Shown: positions 21,331 through 32,509 of the stretch, in pieces
How the letters are laid out: every line of letters begins with the position of its first letter
Numbering within the stretch: the stretch's first letter is position 1
Origin: Zygnema cylindricum
Lineage: Eukaryota > Streptophyta > Zygnematophyceae > Zygnematales > Zygnemataceae
Direction of reading: 5' to 3'
Assembly (NCBI GenBank): GCA_037447655.1
Contig: JBBHKE010001656.1
Coordinates: forward strand, 1-64,000
DNA length: 64,000 nt
The notes under the pieces: model-generated
Seen by the model: the letters and a program-made list of their open reading frames with translations, nothing else
Told to the model about the DNA's origin: nothing
Database searches by the model: none
Made by a program: the position numbers and the translations under genes

Positions 21331-22475
21331 CTTTCGCTGGATTGAAAGGTGAAGCAGGTTGGATTGTAGATTTAGGTGCTTCTATGCACATGTGTAATGA
21401 TAAACACCAGTTCACTAAGATAAGAAAGACTCCCACCGTTGAGATAGAGTACAGGGATGGAGGATAGTCACTACTACTCTTGTAGGATCGGTAGATTTGA
21501 AAGTATTAGTAGAAGAAAAGACATCCATAGTTACATTCTCCGATGTATTGTTTATTTCGGAGCTGAAGAAAAGCCTCATCTCTACGTCTGTATTAGATGA
21601 TAAGGGTTTTGATACCAGCACTAAAAAATGAGTCTTTACTGCTAGTTTTGAGGAGGAAATTTATTTCACTGCTGAAAAAGGTAGCCAAGGGATGTTTAGG
21701 CTGATTTTAAGCAATGAAAAGAAGAAACTTTATCATGTTGGTGTTCATGATATAATGTTGTGGCATAAGAGGCTTGGCATGTGAAATTAGATAAGTTAAG
21801 AGAGATGAAAAAAATGGGAGTAGTGGAAGGGATTCAGTTCAGTGAGAGTGAGAATCTAAGTGAGTAAAGTGGATGTGCTCAAGGTAAAGCACACAGGTTA
21901 CCCTTCCCAAAACCAGCCACCTATAAAGGAGAAAAGACTCTAGATATAGTACACATGGATATTTGGGAACCGGCCAAAGTGCCCTCACCCAGAGGGAAGA
22001 GATTTATGATGACTATCACTGATAATTGGTCTTCGTATTCAAAGGTGTATTTTTTGAAAAATAAGTCAGAAGCTCAGGATTGTTTTAAAAAATATAAAGC
22101 ATTGAGTGAAAATCTCCATGAAACCCCAATCAAGATAGTAAGGAGTGACAATGGTAGAGAGTATACCTCTAACCAGTTTGAGGATTTTCTGAGGGAAGAT
22201 GGAGTCCAACACCAAAAGACAATTCCAAATAACACGGAACAAAATGGGGTAGGTGAAAGATTAAATAGAACACTAAGTGATAATGCAAAAAGTATGTTGT
22301 CAGATAAGAAGATAGGAAAAAGGTTTTGGGCCGAAGCAATGAACTGTGCTAATTACCTCAAAAAAAAAGTTCTTACTTCAGCAGTAAAAGGCCAAACACC
22401 TTATGAGAGATGGACCGGCCAGAAACCAGACATATCTCACTTAAAGGTTTTGGCAGTCCAGTGTTCAGTCTAGAT
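21331..22475 (+). pseudogene. Family 2 protease and integrase
   Basis: Protease-type GWIVDLGASMHMC lies at 21357-21397 and VLFISELKKSLISTS near 21550. The HHCC region is at 21755-21895 (WHKRLG, CAQGKAHRLPFP). The integrase core runs 21955-22290: HMDIWEPAKV with the first Asp, DNWSSYSKVYFLKNKSEA, RSDNGREYTSNQFEDFL with the second Asp and NTEQNGVGERLNRTLS with the Glu. The core frame is open for 172 residues. Confidence 0.8.
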
Positions 22476-23720
22476 ACAGATGGGTCTAATTGGAAGCTAG
22501 ATCCTAAAGGAAAATCGGAGTACTTATTCAGATATGATTAGGATGTAAAAAGATGCAGGTTTCATAATGTAAAAAAGGAAGATATAATCTTAGTAAAGCA
22601 CCTAGTAGTTAGGGATGAAGAAAAGTCTTTAGATCCTTTCAAGTATAGAAAGTCAGTAAAATTCAGATTTGAGTCAGAAAATTCCGATGACTTTGAGCTT
22701 CATAGCTATCCACGTTGGAAAGAAGATGACATTCTTGCAGGTATAAATCAGATCGAGAAATGCTCGACCGTGGAAACCCTACTGACAACTCTACTCAAAG
22801 CGGAAGATATGGTGGAAATTGATATGGAATCAGCGCAAGATATGATGGAAATTGATATGGAATCGAGAGACAAGGGAAAAGCCAAGATTGTTCGAAAGAC
22901 CCCACAGGAACCATCTATTTTGACCACAGATTTTGAGGAAGGAAGGAGAAGTAGCAAATTGTTGTTAGAAAAACAAGTTAATAACAAGGTAACAAAACTA
23001 TCTCATCTGGATGAACCTCAGATTTATAGAGAGGCGACGAATTGTCAAGAAAGGAACCGGTGGAAGACAACCATCAATGAAGAGATGTCCTCAATTATGG
23101 CAGCTGATACTTTGGAGCTGGTGGGATGTCCACCTGACCAAAACTAATTGGTTTTAAGTGGGTGTTCAAATTAAAACTGAACCCTGATAACACCATTGAG
23201 CGCTACAAGGCCAAGTTAGTGGCAAAAGGATTTACACAAAAAGAGGGAATCGACTACGAGGAAACCTTTGCCCGGTAATTAGATTTCCCTCCGTCCGCAT
23301 TCTTCTCAGTTTAGCAGCAGACGAAGTTATGGAGGTGCACCAGATGGACATCAAGAAAACCTTTTTGCATGGAAAATTGGAAGAGGAGATCTTCATGGGA
23401 CAACCTGAAGGATTTGTGGAGCAAGGAGAGGAGAGTAAGGTATGCGGGTTGATTAAACATCTTTATTGTTTGAAATAGGCACCCCGACAATGGAATACAA
23501 AGCTTGACGAGTTTATTATTGGTTTGAGATATATCTCGATCAGCTCAGATCACTCAATTTATGTTTTTGAAGATGAGGAAGGTGTTATTTTTATTGCAAT
23601 TTATGTTGATGATTTGCTTGTTCTAAGTAAATCAATTGACAAAATTAATAAACTCAAAACGGATCTTAAGGGAAGATTTGAGATGAAGGATATAGGGGAG
23701 GCAAGATATATATTTTGGGA
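22476..23720 (+). pseudogene. Family 2 integrase C-terminus and reverse transcriptase
   Basis: An acidic linker contains a duplicated ATGGAAATTGATATGGAATC-like unit (22809-22865; protein EIDMESxxDMMEIDMES). RT blocks follow: [66 protein letters not shown] at 23476 stands at the glutamine of GLKQAPRQW. The catalytic IAIYVDDLLVLSKS is at about 23596-23635. Confidence 0.8.
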
Positions 23721-24348
23721 ATTTAAGTACGAAAGAAAGTTTTCAAATTTGATCGAACCCCAAACTTACTCGAAAGCAGTTAATAGTCCTGAACATAGTA
23801 GATCGATGACCGCTATTAATAATGAGATTGCTTCCATTATGGAAGAAAACACATGGGAGTTGGTGGATTGTCCTCTGGACAGAAAGCCGATTAGATGTAA
23901 GTGGGTTTTTAAGTTGAAACTCAATCCAGATAACACTATCGAGCGATACAAGGCTAGATTAGTGGGAAAGGGGTTCACACTGAAAAACGGAATCGATTAT
24001 GAGGAGACCTTTGTTCTGGTTGTTAGATTTCCCTCGGTTCGAATTCTACTTAGTATAGCGGCAGCTCAAGACATGGAGGTGCACCAGATGGACATCAAAA
24101 CCACTTTCTTACACGGAGAATTAGAAAAAAAGATTTTCATACTTCCAGCAAACCCTAAGCATCACTTTAAAGCAAAACATATGGATATTCGTTTGAGCTT
24201 TGTTAGAGAGAAGTTTAAGAATAAAATAATTAGCTTGGAATATAGACCGGATGGAGAGATGGTAGGAGATATGATGACTAAACCGGTTCCCTCTCCCAAA
24301 TTGATATATTGTAGGGAGAAGTGTGGACTGAAAGAAAAGATAGACTAG
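23524..24348 (+). CDS. Chimeric RT / RT N-terminus / RNase H open frame
   Basis: A 274-residue frame joins three parts that are not normally adjacent: the end of RT with YVDDLLVLSKS (residues about 1-75), a second RT N-terminal half (EPQTYSKAVNS to DIKTTFLHGELEK, about 78-205), and the C-terminal RNase H (NPKHHFKAKHMDIRLSF to REKCGLKEK). The RT catalytic half of the second copy and the RNase H catalytic start are missing. It reads without a stop to TAG at 24346. The open frame suggests a fairly recent rearrangement or template switch. Confidence 0.7.
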   Translation: MRYISISSDHSIYVFEDEEGVIFIAIYVDDLLVLSKSIDKINKLKTDLKGRFEMKDIGEARYIFWEFKYERKFSNLIEPQTYSKAVNSPEHSRSMTAINNEIASIMEENTWELVDCPLDRKPIRCKWVFKLKLNPDNTIERYKARLVGKGFTLKNGIDYEETFVLVVRFPSVRILLSIAAAQDMEVHQMDIKTTFLHGELEKKIFILPANPKHHFKAKHMDIRLSFVREKFKNKIISLEYRPDGEMVGDMMTKPVPSPKLIYCREKCGLKEKID

Positions 24349-24361
24349 AAAATAAGGGGAG

Positions 24362-25487
24362 TGTTTAAAAAGGGTTATTTTATAATCTATCTTTTTAGTC
24401 ACTTTATGGTCATCTTGCAATTCTCATACTTTTCGTAGTCACTGAGAGCTGGCAGGCAGCCATGGATGCCTCAGGCAAATGAGTAGACAGGTAGAAGAGA
24501 GAGCCCTTGCAAAAGTTATACTGTTAGGTTCAAGATTTGATCTTGTGACCTCTCGGATGGCCAGCAGTACGCAATAGCCGTCCGCCTTATCCAGTAGGTC
24601 TTGAAGATTAGGTACACGTGAAGTATTTGATAAATATTTAATAAGTGACACGGCGACACAATTCATTTAACGGCTAACGAAACGAAATTGAACATGGAAA
24701 TAACAATATAGTACGCAATACTGTACCGGAAGAAATAAATAAAATGACATTTATTTTCAACGGACGAAGTTAAATGTCATTCGTGATCGACGGCTTGCAG
24801 AGTAGCCGGGATTTTCAATGGTCAACACGCGACAATGACGGCTGAAATTCAACAGTCATCATGGAAAGAATTTCAACGGTCGACAATATTCGGCGCGCCG
24901 TTTGGATGGAACGGCCAACATCGATCACCGAATTACCAGCGGACGGCATGTGTGAGTGATGGCATTCCGAGAAGACTTTTTGGCGTACTTTATCTAAGTG
25001 AAAGAAAATGACACGTGGCATTATCCTATTGGATATTGGAGAAGAAATAGACAGAAGGGCGACGACGTAATGCCACGTGGCAAACCAAGAGTGGTGCCGT
25101 ATATTTCCGTACATAAAGTACGCCGGCTACGGTACTTTTTTTGTACAATATATAGTGTATTACAATTTGATTGGTCCAGAAGAGTTGTGAGTAGAATCTT
25201 AGGACCTATACTTTTTTTTGAAAGCCCTCATTTTCGGAGGCATTCTGTGTAATTTTGTTGTCTTTGAACAACCATAACTTAATGCTCAGGTGAGCAAATT
25301 CAATGATTTTTTTTTGCTGCACACTCAAGGGAGTCCAAACTACACACGGGTGTAGTTGGTAAGAGTTTTTGCGTGCCAAGATGGCACTTATTTTTTGCCA
25401 AATTCAAAAGTCCAAATATTATCCTAGAGGCTTTATATAAGCTGGACATTTTGTATACCAACGGAGGTCTTAAAATTACAAATTGCA
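24362..25487 (+). repeat. Family 2 LTR (3' side)
   Basis: It starts TGTTTAAAAAGGG after the polypurine tract AATAAGGGGAG and ends ACAAATTGCA. The antisense tRNA-like segment at 24525-24607 is one of the clearest: minus strand CTACTGGATAAGG as A box and AAGATCAAATCTT as T-arm/B box. GACACGTGGC boxes occur at about 25010 and 25074. Confidence 0.75.
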
Positions 25488-25500
25488 GTTTTGTATAAAG

Positions 25501-26369
25501 AGATGTGGACTTAGAAGCTGAGAGAGTCTAAAGGTTTACAGGAGTATTGTTTTGGAAACCCTTAGTTCTCTCTATATGTCCTGTGTGGGAAGGAGATTTC
25601 GAACTAAGTCATTTTTGGTATACAGATTGAATTGGCGTAGATAAGAGTTAGTTTGGTATGTAACTCCGAAAGGAGTGCACAAGTTTGGTACACTCTAGGA
25701 ACACGTGTCGGTCCATGAGGGAGTCAAGGTTGTTTAAACCGGATGACGAAGTAGAAGTTCATTCGGGGACCGGATTTACATGTGGAGGCTCATCTTCGGT
25801 GATGAATGAATGCGCGGACGACAGACGGAGTCCGTCATCATTTTTGGAAGAGAAATATTGATTGCGGCGTCATTTGAGTGGACAAACTTTGACCGCATAC
25901 TATTTCATTTTAGCGACACTCAATTATTACAATTGATGTAAATATTTGTACGGTAGACGGCGGGATTTGTTTTGATAATATTTTTTGTACAGTTTGACCA
26001 CGGAAATTGTGGTATGATGTTGATGAGATTTAGGCTCACTTGTATATGTAGGACTTGGAATATTATGTTGTAAGGAAATTCTTTTATAAAAAACTGTGAA
26101 GCATTTTTTGGGAGTTTTTGAATTGTAAGATGATTGTGATTTTTTTTTTAAGAAAACCTTGTGAAATTTTGCATGTAGTTTCTTTGGGGTATTGTCTTTA
26201 TTGTGGCTAATTTGGAGACCTAGGGTGTGTCTCGTCTGCTTGGGGCTTCATTGTGAAGTCGGTCATTTTGTGGGTTTTCGTGAGAGTTTCCTCTTTTGTG
26301 ATTTGATTAATATGGAAAGTGCTGGTGCTTTTTTTTTTCTTATGGGATACCATCTGCCTCAAATCAACA
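25501..26369 (+). repeat. Family 3 RNase H tail and 3' LTR
   Basis: AGATGTGGACTTAGAAGC encodes the last residues of RNase H (RCGLR). A polypurine tract (AGGTTTACAGGAG) follows, then an LTR at 25545-26369 starting TATTGTTTTGGAAACC and ending CAAATCAACA. The AACACGTGTCGGTCC box is at 25697-25712. Confidence 0.75.
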
Positions 26370-26603
26370 TGTTAGTCAGTGTGGACCACATACATTAACA
26401 TTTGACGCGACATTCAGAATCCTTCATAGTTGTAAACATTTGGTACAATAGAAGTTTGTTTAATTATGTTCGTATATTAGTGTAAATCTTTTGTATGGCA
26501 TATCTTATTCTAATTCAAGTATACTCACAATATTAGGTGTGTTAGGTAAATCAGTGTACTGTTGACATTCCTCCGTAAGTTTTGTAGTGCAAGCTTCACT
26601 TGT
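26370..26603 (+). repeat. Family 4-like LTR fragment
   Basis: Short stretches resemble the middle of Family 4 LTRs (GTGTAAATCTTTTG, TACTCACAATATT, TGACATTCCTCCGTA). No ends are visible. Confidence 0.4.
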
Positions 26604-27419
26604 ATGTATTCTTTTGGAAAGCTTTAAGTCCTCTCCACGCCTTATTTTGGTGAATCAGGTTTATTATAAGATGGAATTAATGTTACAGTGACGATGGGAG
26701 TTCACTGTATTATTCACTCTTTGAACACGCGTCGTCGCTTAAAGCATACGCTCTGGAATATCCTCTGTTGGAGTACAAAAATACATGAGGACCACGGAGA
26801 CGTGTGGAGGCACATCTAAGATGTCGAATTCAGTGTGTAGACAACGGACAGAGACCGCCGAGAAATGTTGACCAAACAAGAACCACATTCATGATAATCC
26901 TATGTTGCATTCTAAATCTAATGTCTTGGTACATATTTGTAAAACAGACGTTTGTTGCTTAGCTAATTAATTAATTAGTGTAGAATGTGTCCAATATAAC
27001 ATACCTTTTATTTTAGGGTATACACAGTGTTAGGGGTGTCAGGTTGTTAGTTCTATGGCAGGTATGCCTCCGTACGACCAGTAGTAAAATTTGAGTGAAT
27101 ATGTGTAGGACATAGTCATTTTTGGAGTTGAGAACAAAATGTATCAAAAATTGAGAGACGTTTTTGGTAATTTTATCTATCAATATCTCACCAATCTGTA
27201 AGCAATTTTTTTTGTTTTTTTGTTTGTGTGTTCCTCCACTTATTATATATATTGTAGTAGATTTAAAGAGCTATCGTGTCTTTAATTTGTGAATTATCTT
27301 CTGTTGAAGTTGTTGTTTTTTAAACCGATTTTTGTGAAAGCTTTTTTCTTGTTTTACTTTGAGATGACTACACCTGCATCCTCAACGTCTTCAATACGAG
27401 CAATAATCTCAGAACAACA
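26604..27419 (+). repeat. Family 3/4-like 5' LTR
   Basis: It begins near TTTTGGAAAGCTTTAAGTCC and ends TCTCAGAACAACA, immediately before a gag frame. The gag start ATG (27364) is inside it. It holds AACACGCGTCGTCG and CTAATTAATTAATTAGTG blocks. Confidence 0.6.
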
Positions 27420-27738
27420 AGTCGCAAGCGCGCCTTCACGAATTCCACTTTTTTATAGGCGAGAATATTTATATTTCGCAGATCTTGTCCGGTCTTACTT
27501 TGTACAAGTGAAGTTTTTTGATGTTGTAGATAAATCTATGACAGAAACTAATGCCAATTATGATAAAAAAAAGAATCAAGCTCTCCATTTAATTAAATTA
27601 ATGATATCTAACGAGCTGCATACAATCTATATCCAGGCTACTAAAGCATTAGAAATATAGGATGCATTGAAAAAAACATATTATAGAGTTAATGGTGTAT
27701 GAGATTATAACAACTAGTCACTTCTCGGATTATAACTA
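27364..27738 (+). pseudogene. Family 3-like gag N-terminus, interrupted
   Basis: MTTPASSTSS is followed by SEQQVASAPSRIPLFYRREYLYF and a capsid-like region that parallels Family 3 Gag. The EQQV motif uses CAA CAA, where Family 1 uses CAA TAG. TAG at 27658 replaces a W (EIWK in Family 3). The frame is cut at 27739 by a Family 2 LTR, and the downstream half was not found in the window. Confidence 0.7.
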
Positions 27739-28082
27739 TGTTGAAAAAGTAAATCTCAGGTCACTAGTTTATTTCCTGAACTCTAAATAGGAGAGGGAGA
27801 GAGTTAGGCGGAGAGCCACCATGGCTGCCTCCTTAATGACAAAGTGCAGCCTAAGGAAAGAGATAGAGAGCTAGCAAATGTACTTTTCAAAAGGTTTGAA
27901 TCTAAGTGATTCTTTTTACACCGGGCTCAATGGGGTCCTGCCCTCACTAGGGTGTAGTCTGTAAGAATTATTGCTTGCCTAATTCGCTGCTATTTTTTGT
28001 CAAACTAAAGTGAGTCTGGGCTATCTAAGAGGCTTAGGTTGAGCAGTGCATTCTAGGCGGCTAAGGAGCCCCCAAAATTTTA
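27739..28082 (+). repeat. Family 2 5' LTR with internal deletion
   Basis: It starts TGTTGAAAAAGTAAATC and ends CCCAAAATTTTA before a primer site. At 344 bp it is a third of the usual length; the centre, including the tRNA-like segment, is missing. The terminal GAGCAGTGCATTCTAGGCGG region matches other LTR ends. Confidence 0.65.
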
Positions 28083-28262
28083 AGTTATGGACCCACCCTC
28101 TAGGGTGCCTATTTTTGAAGGAAAAGGGTTTATTTATTAGGAAATTATGATGAGAGGTGCTTTAATTCAAAAACACCTTTGGGGGGTAGTATTGAGGTAT
28201 GCGAGGTCTCCCGCCCCGAGCATTAAAGTTCCACATAGTTTTTTGAGGAGCTCGGTTTTCAA
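28083..28262 (+). pseudogene. Family 2 primer site and gag start, interrupted by a Family 1 element
   Basis: AGTTATGGACCC is the primer site with one mismatch. The ATG at 28086 starts MDPPSRVPIFEGKGFIYQEI. The sequence is cut at 28262 by the Family 1 element, and gag resumes at 40707 after the duplicated TTCAA. Confidence 0.75.
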
Positions 28263-29291
28263 TGTTGTAGTTTATAAATCTTTATTTTCTGTCAATAGGG
28301 GTATAAATAACTTAGGATATTTTTCCTAGTAGTCTACTCTAATACTTACCTTAATTAGTGTTACTGTAGCAAAAGATACAGTAGAGTGTATTGTACTTTT
28401 GCAGGGACACGTGTCGGCGAAATAACGTATGCACGTTTTTCGGAGAAGCGGTGACAGTCAGCTTTACGTGACAAAAAGTTGATGATGCGATTCACATGAT
28501 CGGACAAACGGGATCTGTCCCTAGTAGTCCGGAAATATATGGTACAGCTCGACAGTACCATCGTCAATCAAATCTGTTCCAACGGACGCGATTCACTTGG
28601 GACTACAAGCATGATTCACAAGGGACCACAAGCCTGATTCGCGTGGGACCACATGTGACGAAACACTCAAGTGCTTCGTAATACACGACCACATTCGGCT
28701 GGACTTTAGCAGTCACCGCTGACTAAGCATTTGGAACGTTTTGTGTACGGTTAGAACGTTTGTGTATGGTTCAATTTTTGTAAATATCTGAATAACATTA
28801 GTTTGTTGTTTAGTATGATATAAAATAGTGTTCCATTAATCATGATTTTAGAAAATAGTAATTAGGGTTTTTGAGGTACAGTGATGTACTAGTAGGATGC
28901 TTTGTCGATAGTCAAGATAATAACCGTAGTAACGGTTACCCGAATTAGTGTATATCAGTTGATACACAATGTGAGTATATAGCTTAGGACTTAGCCAATT
29001 TTGTAGTATCCAGTTTTGGGAATAAGATTTTCTCGAGTAGTTTTTGGGAAACTTCTTGACATCATATCTTATAGTTTACTAAGTCATTTGGGCTGCAATT
29101 TTAAGAATTGTCAGTTTACTGTATTGTGTATCACTCTGTCAAATTTAAATCATATTGGATTTCTGAATCGTATTTTGTGTTAGTTCTAAGTTGGCTGTTG
29201 AGTAGGTACTTTGATAGTTTCTGTTGTTTTTCATGTCTACTTCCACTACTACTGCTGGTTCTCTGCCTGCAACGGTGGTTGTAGAACAATA
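28263..29291 (+). repeat. Family 1 5' LTR
   Basis: 1,029 bp, ending GTAGAACAATA next to the primer site GGTTATGGGCC (29292-29302). It contains GGGACACGTGTCGGCG (28403-28418) and three GGGACCACAAGC-type repeats (28600-28660). The gag ATG (29233) is in its last 60 bp. Confidence 0.88.
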
Positions 29292-30195
29292 GGTTATGGG
29301 CCTTTCGTCAAGAATTCCTATCTTTCATGGCCAAAGTTATGCGTACTGGGCGGCGATGGTTGAATCGTCGTTTGAAACTGCTGACTTATTGGGGGTCTTG
29401 AATGGCTCCCTTGATGAAACAGATCCAACTTGGGCGAAGAAGAATTCAATGGCAAGAAACAATCTATTTTTTTGTATTTCATAAACTTAGGTCATGTCTT
29501 GACTGAAAATGAAGAAGTCGAGGGAGATTTGGACATCCATCAAATCCGTTTTTGAGAAAGCGAATGTTCGAAAGAGCTCTTGGTGGCTGGAAAAATTTGG
29601 GGATAAAAATACACGAAGGAACTATGGTTGAGTATTGTGACAAGTTTCGCGCGCTCATTCATGCTCACTCTTCTGTTGGGGGGTCATTTCCTGAGTTTCA
29701 ACAGGCAGCTTTGCTTATTAGAGGTCTCCCTAGTAGCATGAAGGGTGTGTCTAATCAATTAAAAAGTCATGATAAAAGCTAGTTGGTCATTTCAGTTAGC
29801 ATATAATCTTATATTGGAGGAAGAAACAAATACTAAACTCCTTGAGGGAGAAGGAAAAGTTGAAGCATTTGCAACAGACACTGACAAAAGAATTCAGTTC
29901 AATCAGAATAGGAATCAGTTTCACCAGAATCAGAATCAGTTTAGTCATAAGCAAAATAGGCCAACTACTACTACTTGTTCCTATTGTTCTGAGAAGGGTC
30001 ATGGATATAGGTACTGTACTAAATTGAAAAAGGCTAATGAGACAGATTTATACAGGCCAGCTTGTCAATAGAGCCAATATCACAAAGGTTTTTTTGGAAA
30101 TCCTTCCCGTGGAAATGCTCTTTTTTAAGCTTCTACAACTGATGCAGATGAGTCTCTCAGCTTCAATGAGCAAGAGGAGGCAGATTTATTTGCTA
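29233..30195 (+). pseudogene. Family 1 gag (older copy)
   Basis: It begins with the U5-encoded MSTSTTTAGS leader, passes TAG at the LTR/primer junction, then MGLSSRIPIFHGQSYAYWAAM and the capsid region (AALLIRGLPSSMKGVSNQL). A Q/N-rich stretch and the knuckle CSYCSEKGHGYRYC follow. TAA and TAG near 29483 replace E and L of the younger copy, so this copy is decayed. TAG 30069 is shared with the younger copy. Confidence 0.8.
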
Positions 30196-32509
30196 TGGCG
30201 GTTGCCATGGAGGGTCTAAAGGATGCACGATGGATCATGGACACGGGAACGCTTGCCCACATGTGTTGGAACAAGGCGGCTTTTACGAATCTAAAGCAAA
30301 CATCTCCAAAGAGTATCTACTATGCTTGCGGCATGAGTGTTCAAACCTCAGCTCAGGGTGATGTATCATTGATGGTAGATGTGGGGTGAAAGTCGGTAGA
30401 GAGAACCCTTCACAATGTTTTGTATGTTCCAAATTTTAAGAAAAATATTTTTTCTACATCATTACTGGAGAGCAAAGGTTTTGAAGTTGTATTGAAAGGG
30501 GGGAGACAGGTTGTTAGCAAGAAAGGGAAAGTTGCAGTAACACGAACTAGAGATGCGAGCAATATGTACCGGATGGACATGGCTGAATATAAGGAAAATG
30601 ATCTTCTTTATTCTAGTGTCGAATGTGACAATGAGTTGTGGCATAAGAGGTTAGGGCACATGAATTATGATAGTCTAAAGAAAATGGTGAATTCGGGAAA
30701 AGTTGATGGAGTTTCTCTCACATCTCATCCAATAAAAACAATTGATTGTTGTTCACTTTGCAAGATCCACAAATTGCCATTTCTATTGGAAACAGACCAT
30801 AGATCGGAAAAAGTTTTGCAGCTAATCCATTCTGATGTTCTCGGTCCTTCACAAGTGGCTTCGGCTCAATATGGTCACATTAACAGATGACTACTCGAGG
30901 TACACAAAAACTTACTTCATGCAACATAAAAGTGAATTGTTTACTCACTTCAAACACTACAAAGCGTGGGCGGAAAAGCTTCATGGAGTTCCAATATTGG
31001 CGCTAAGATTGAACAACGGGGGAGAATACACATCGAAGGAATTAGAAGAATTTCTCCTTTAGAAGGTATCAGTCACAATCTTACAATTCCATATATACCG
31101 AAACAAAATGGTGTTTCTGAGAGATTACATAGGACAGTAACATAGAGTGCCCGGTCCATGCTTGCAAATAAAGGGCTAGATTTGAAATACTGGGCTGAAG
31201 CACTTAACTGTGCTATTTATATTAAAAATAGAATTGCTTCTAGGTCTTTAAGCACTACACCTTATGAGCTTTGGACAGGGGAAAAACCTGATGTTAGTCA
31301 CTTTAAGATCTTTGGTAGCAAGAGTTTTATTTTAGATTCTTCACAGGATAGATGGAAAATGGAGCCTAAAGGCTTACCTGGGATTTTCATGGGGTATGAT
31401 GATAATGCGATAGTATATAGAGTTTTTGTACTTGAGAAACAGAAAGTGATTGTTTCTAGAAATATCCAGATTAAAGATGAACAGGATTCGGTTGACCTGT
31501 TTAAAGTGCTAGATCAACCGGCAAAGGAAAAGCAAGAATATGTCATTTTTCACCATACACTGCGAGTCTACTTTCCACCGGCAAGTGGGACAACTCTTCT
31601 TTCAGTTCCTCTGGTGCCTTTACAAGATGCTTCACCATAAGCTACACCTCAGGTGGAAGGAACTACTACAAATTATGTACCAGATCAAGTTACGGTTCAG
31701 ACTAAACTGCGAAACCAGAGGTTGCCGACAATCTCAGCCTCACAATTTCCGGGGGGAAAGAGATCTACCAGCCGTCTGCAAGCAAACTCTCACTTTGTTT
31801 TTACTGCAGCTACAGACGAGCCTTTAACGATCCAAGAGGCCTTCTCATCACCTGAGAGAAATCAGTGGATCAAGGCGGCAAACGATGAAATGAAGTCCAT
31901 TATGGAGGCACAGACTTGGGAGCTAGTAGATTTTCCTCCGGGCAGCAAAGCCATCGGCAGCAAATGGGTATTCAAGGTGAAGCTGAACTCGGACAACACC
32001 ATCAAAAGGTATAAGGCCAATCTAGTGGCTATGGGATATAATCAAAAAGAAGGTATTGACTTTGAGGAAACCTTCTCCCAGTTGTTAGATTTCCCAATGT
32101 CACGATTTTGCTAAGTCTAGTGGCTGTAGAGAATATGGAAATATATCAGATGGATGTTAAAACTGCTTTCTTGCATGGAGAGTTAGAAGAAACAATATAT
32201 ATTAAACAACCTGAAATGTATGTTGAAAAGGGAAAGGAAGAATTAGTGTGTAACAAGCCCCACGTCAGTGGAATCTGAAGTTAAATGAGTTTTGATTATG
32301 CTAGGTTTTAAGAGAATTAGCTCAGATCATTATGTATATGTTATACAAAGAGAGGATGGGATAGTTTACATTGCTGTATATGTGGATGATTTATTATTAA
32401 TAAGTAAGTCAATGGATGAAATAAACCACATTAAAGCGGCTTTAAGGTCTTGGTTCGAGATGAAGGACCTCGGTGAGGCCAAATATATCTTAGGAATATA
32501 GGTAGAAAG
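30195..32509 (+). pseudogene. Family 1 protease, integrase and RT (older copy)
   Basis: Protease WIMDTGTLAHMC, HHCC (LWHKRLGHMNYDSL, then CSLCKIHKLP), an integrase core damaged near 30870 and 31060, TAG at 31144 (VT-x-SARSML), PYELWTGEKPDVSHFKIFG, and RT to YVDDLLLISKS. A 28-bp deletion near 32253 removes LMKSLYGLK. The frame ends at GI-TAG-VE (32499-32501), where the Family 2 element is inserted. Confidence 0.85.

Larger units (their letters stand above)
19165..25487 (+). mobile_element. Plus-strand Family 2 copia element, rearranged
   Basis: LTR-like ends at 19165-20228 and 24362-25487 enclose a primer site, gag, protease, integrase, RT and RNase H in copia order. The two LTRs are unusually different from each other, and the flanking pentamers (GAACG and GTTTT) do not match. 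The unit may be a product of recombination between two Family 2 copies rather than one insertion. Confidence 0.75.
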
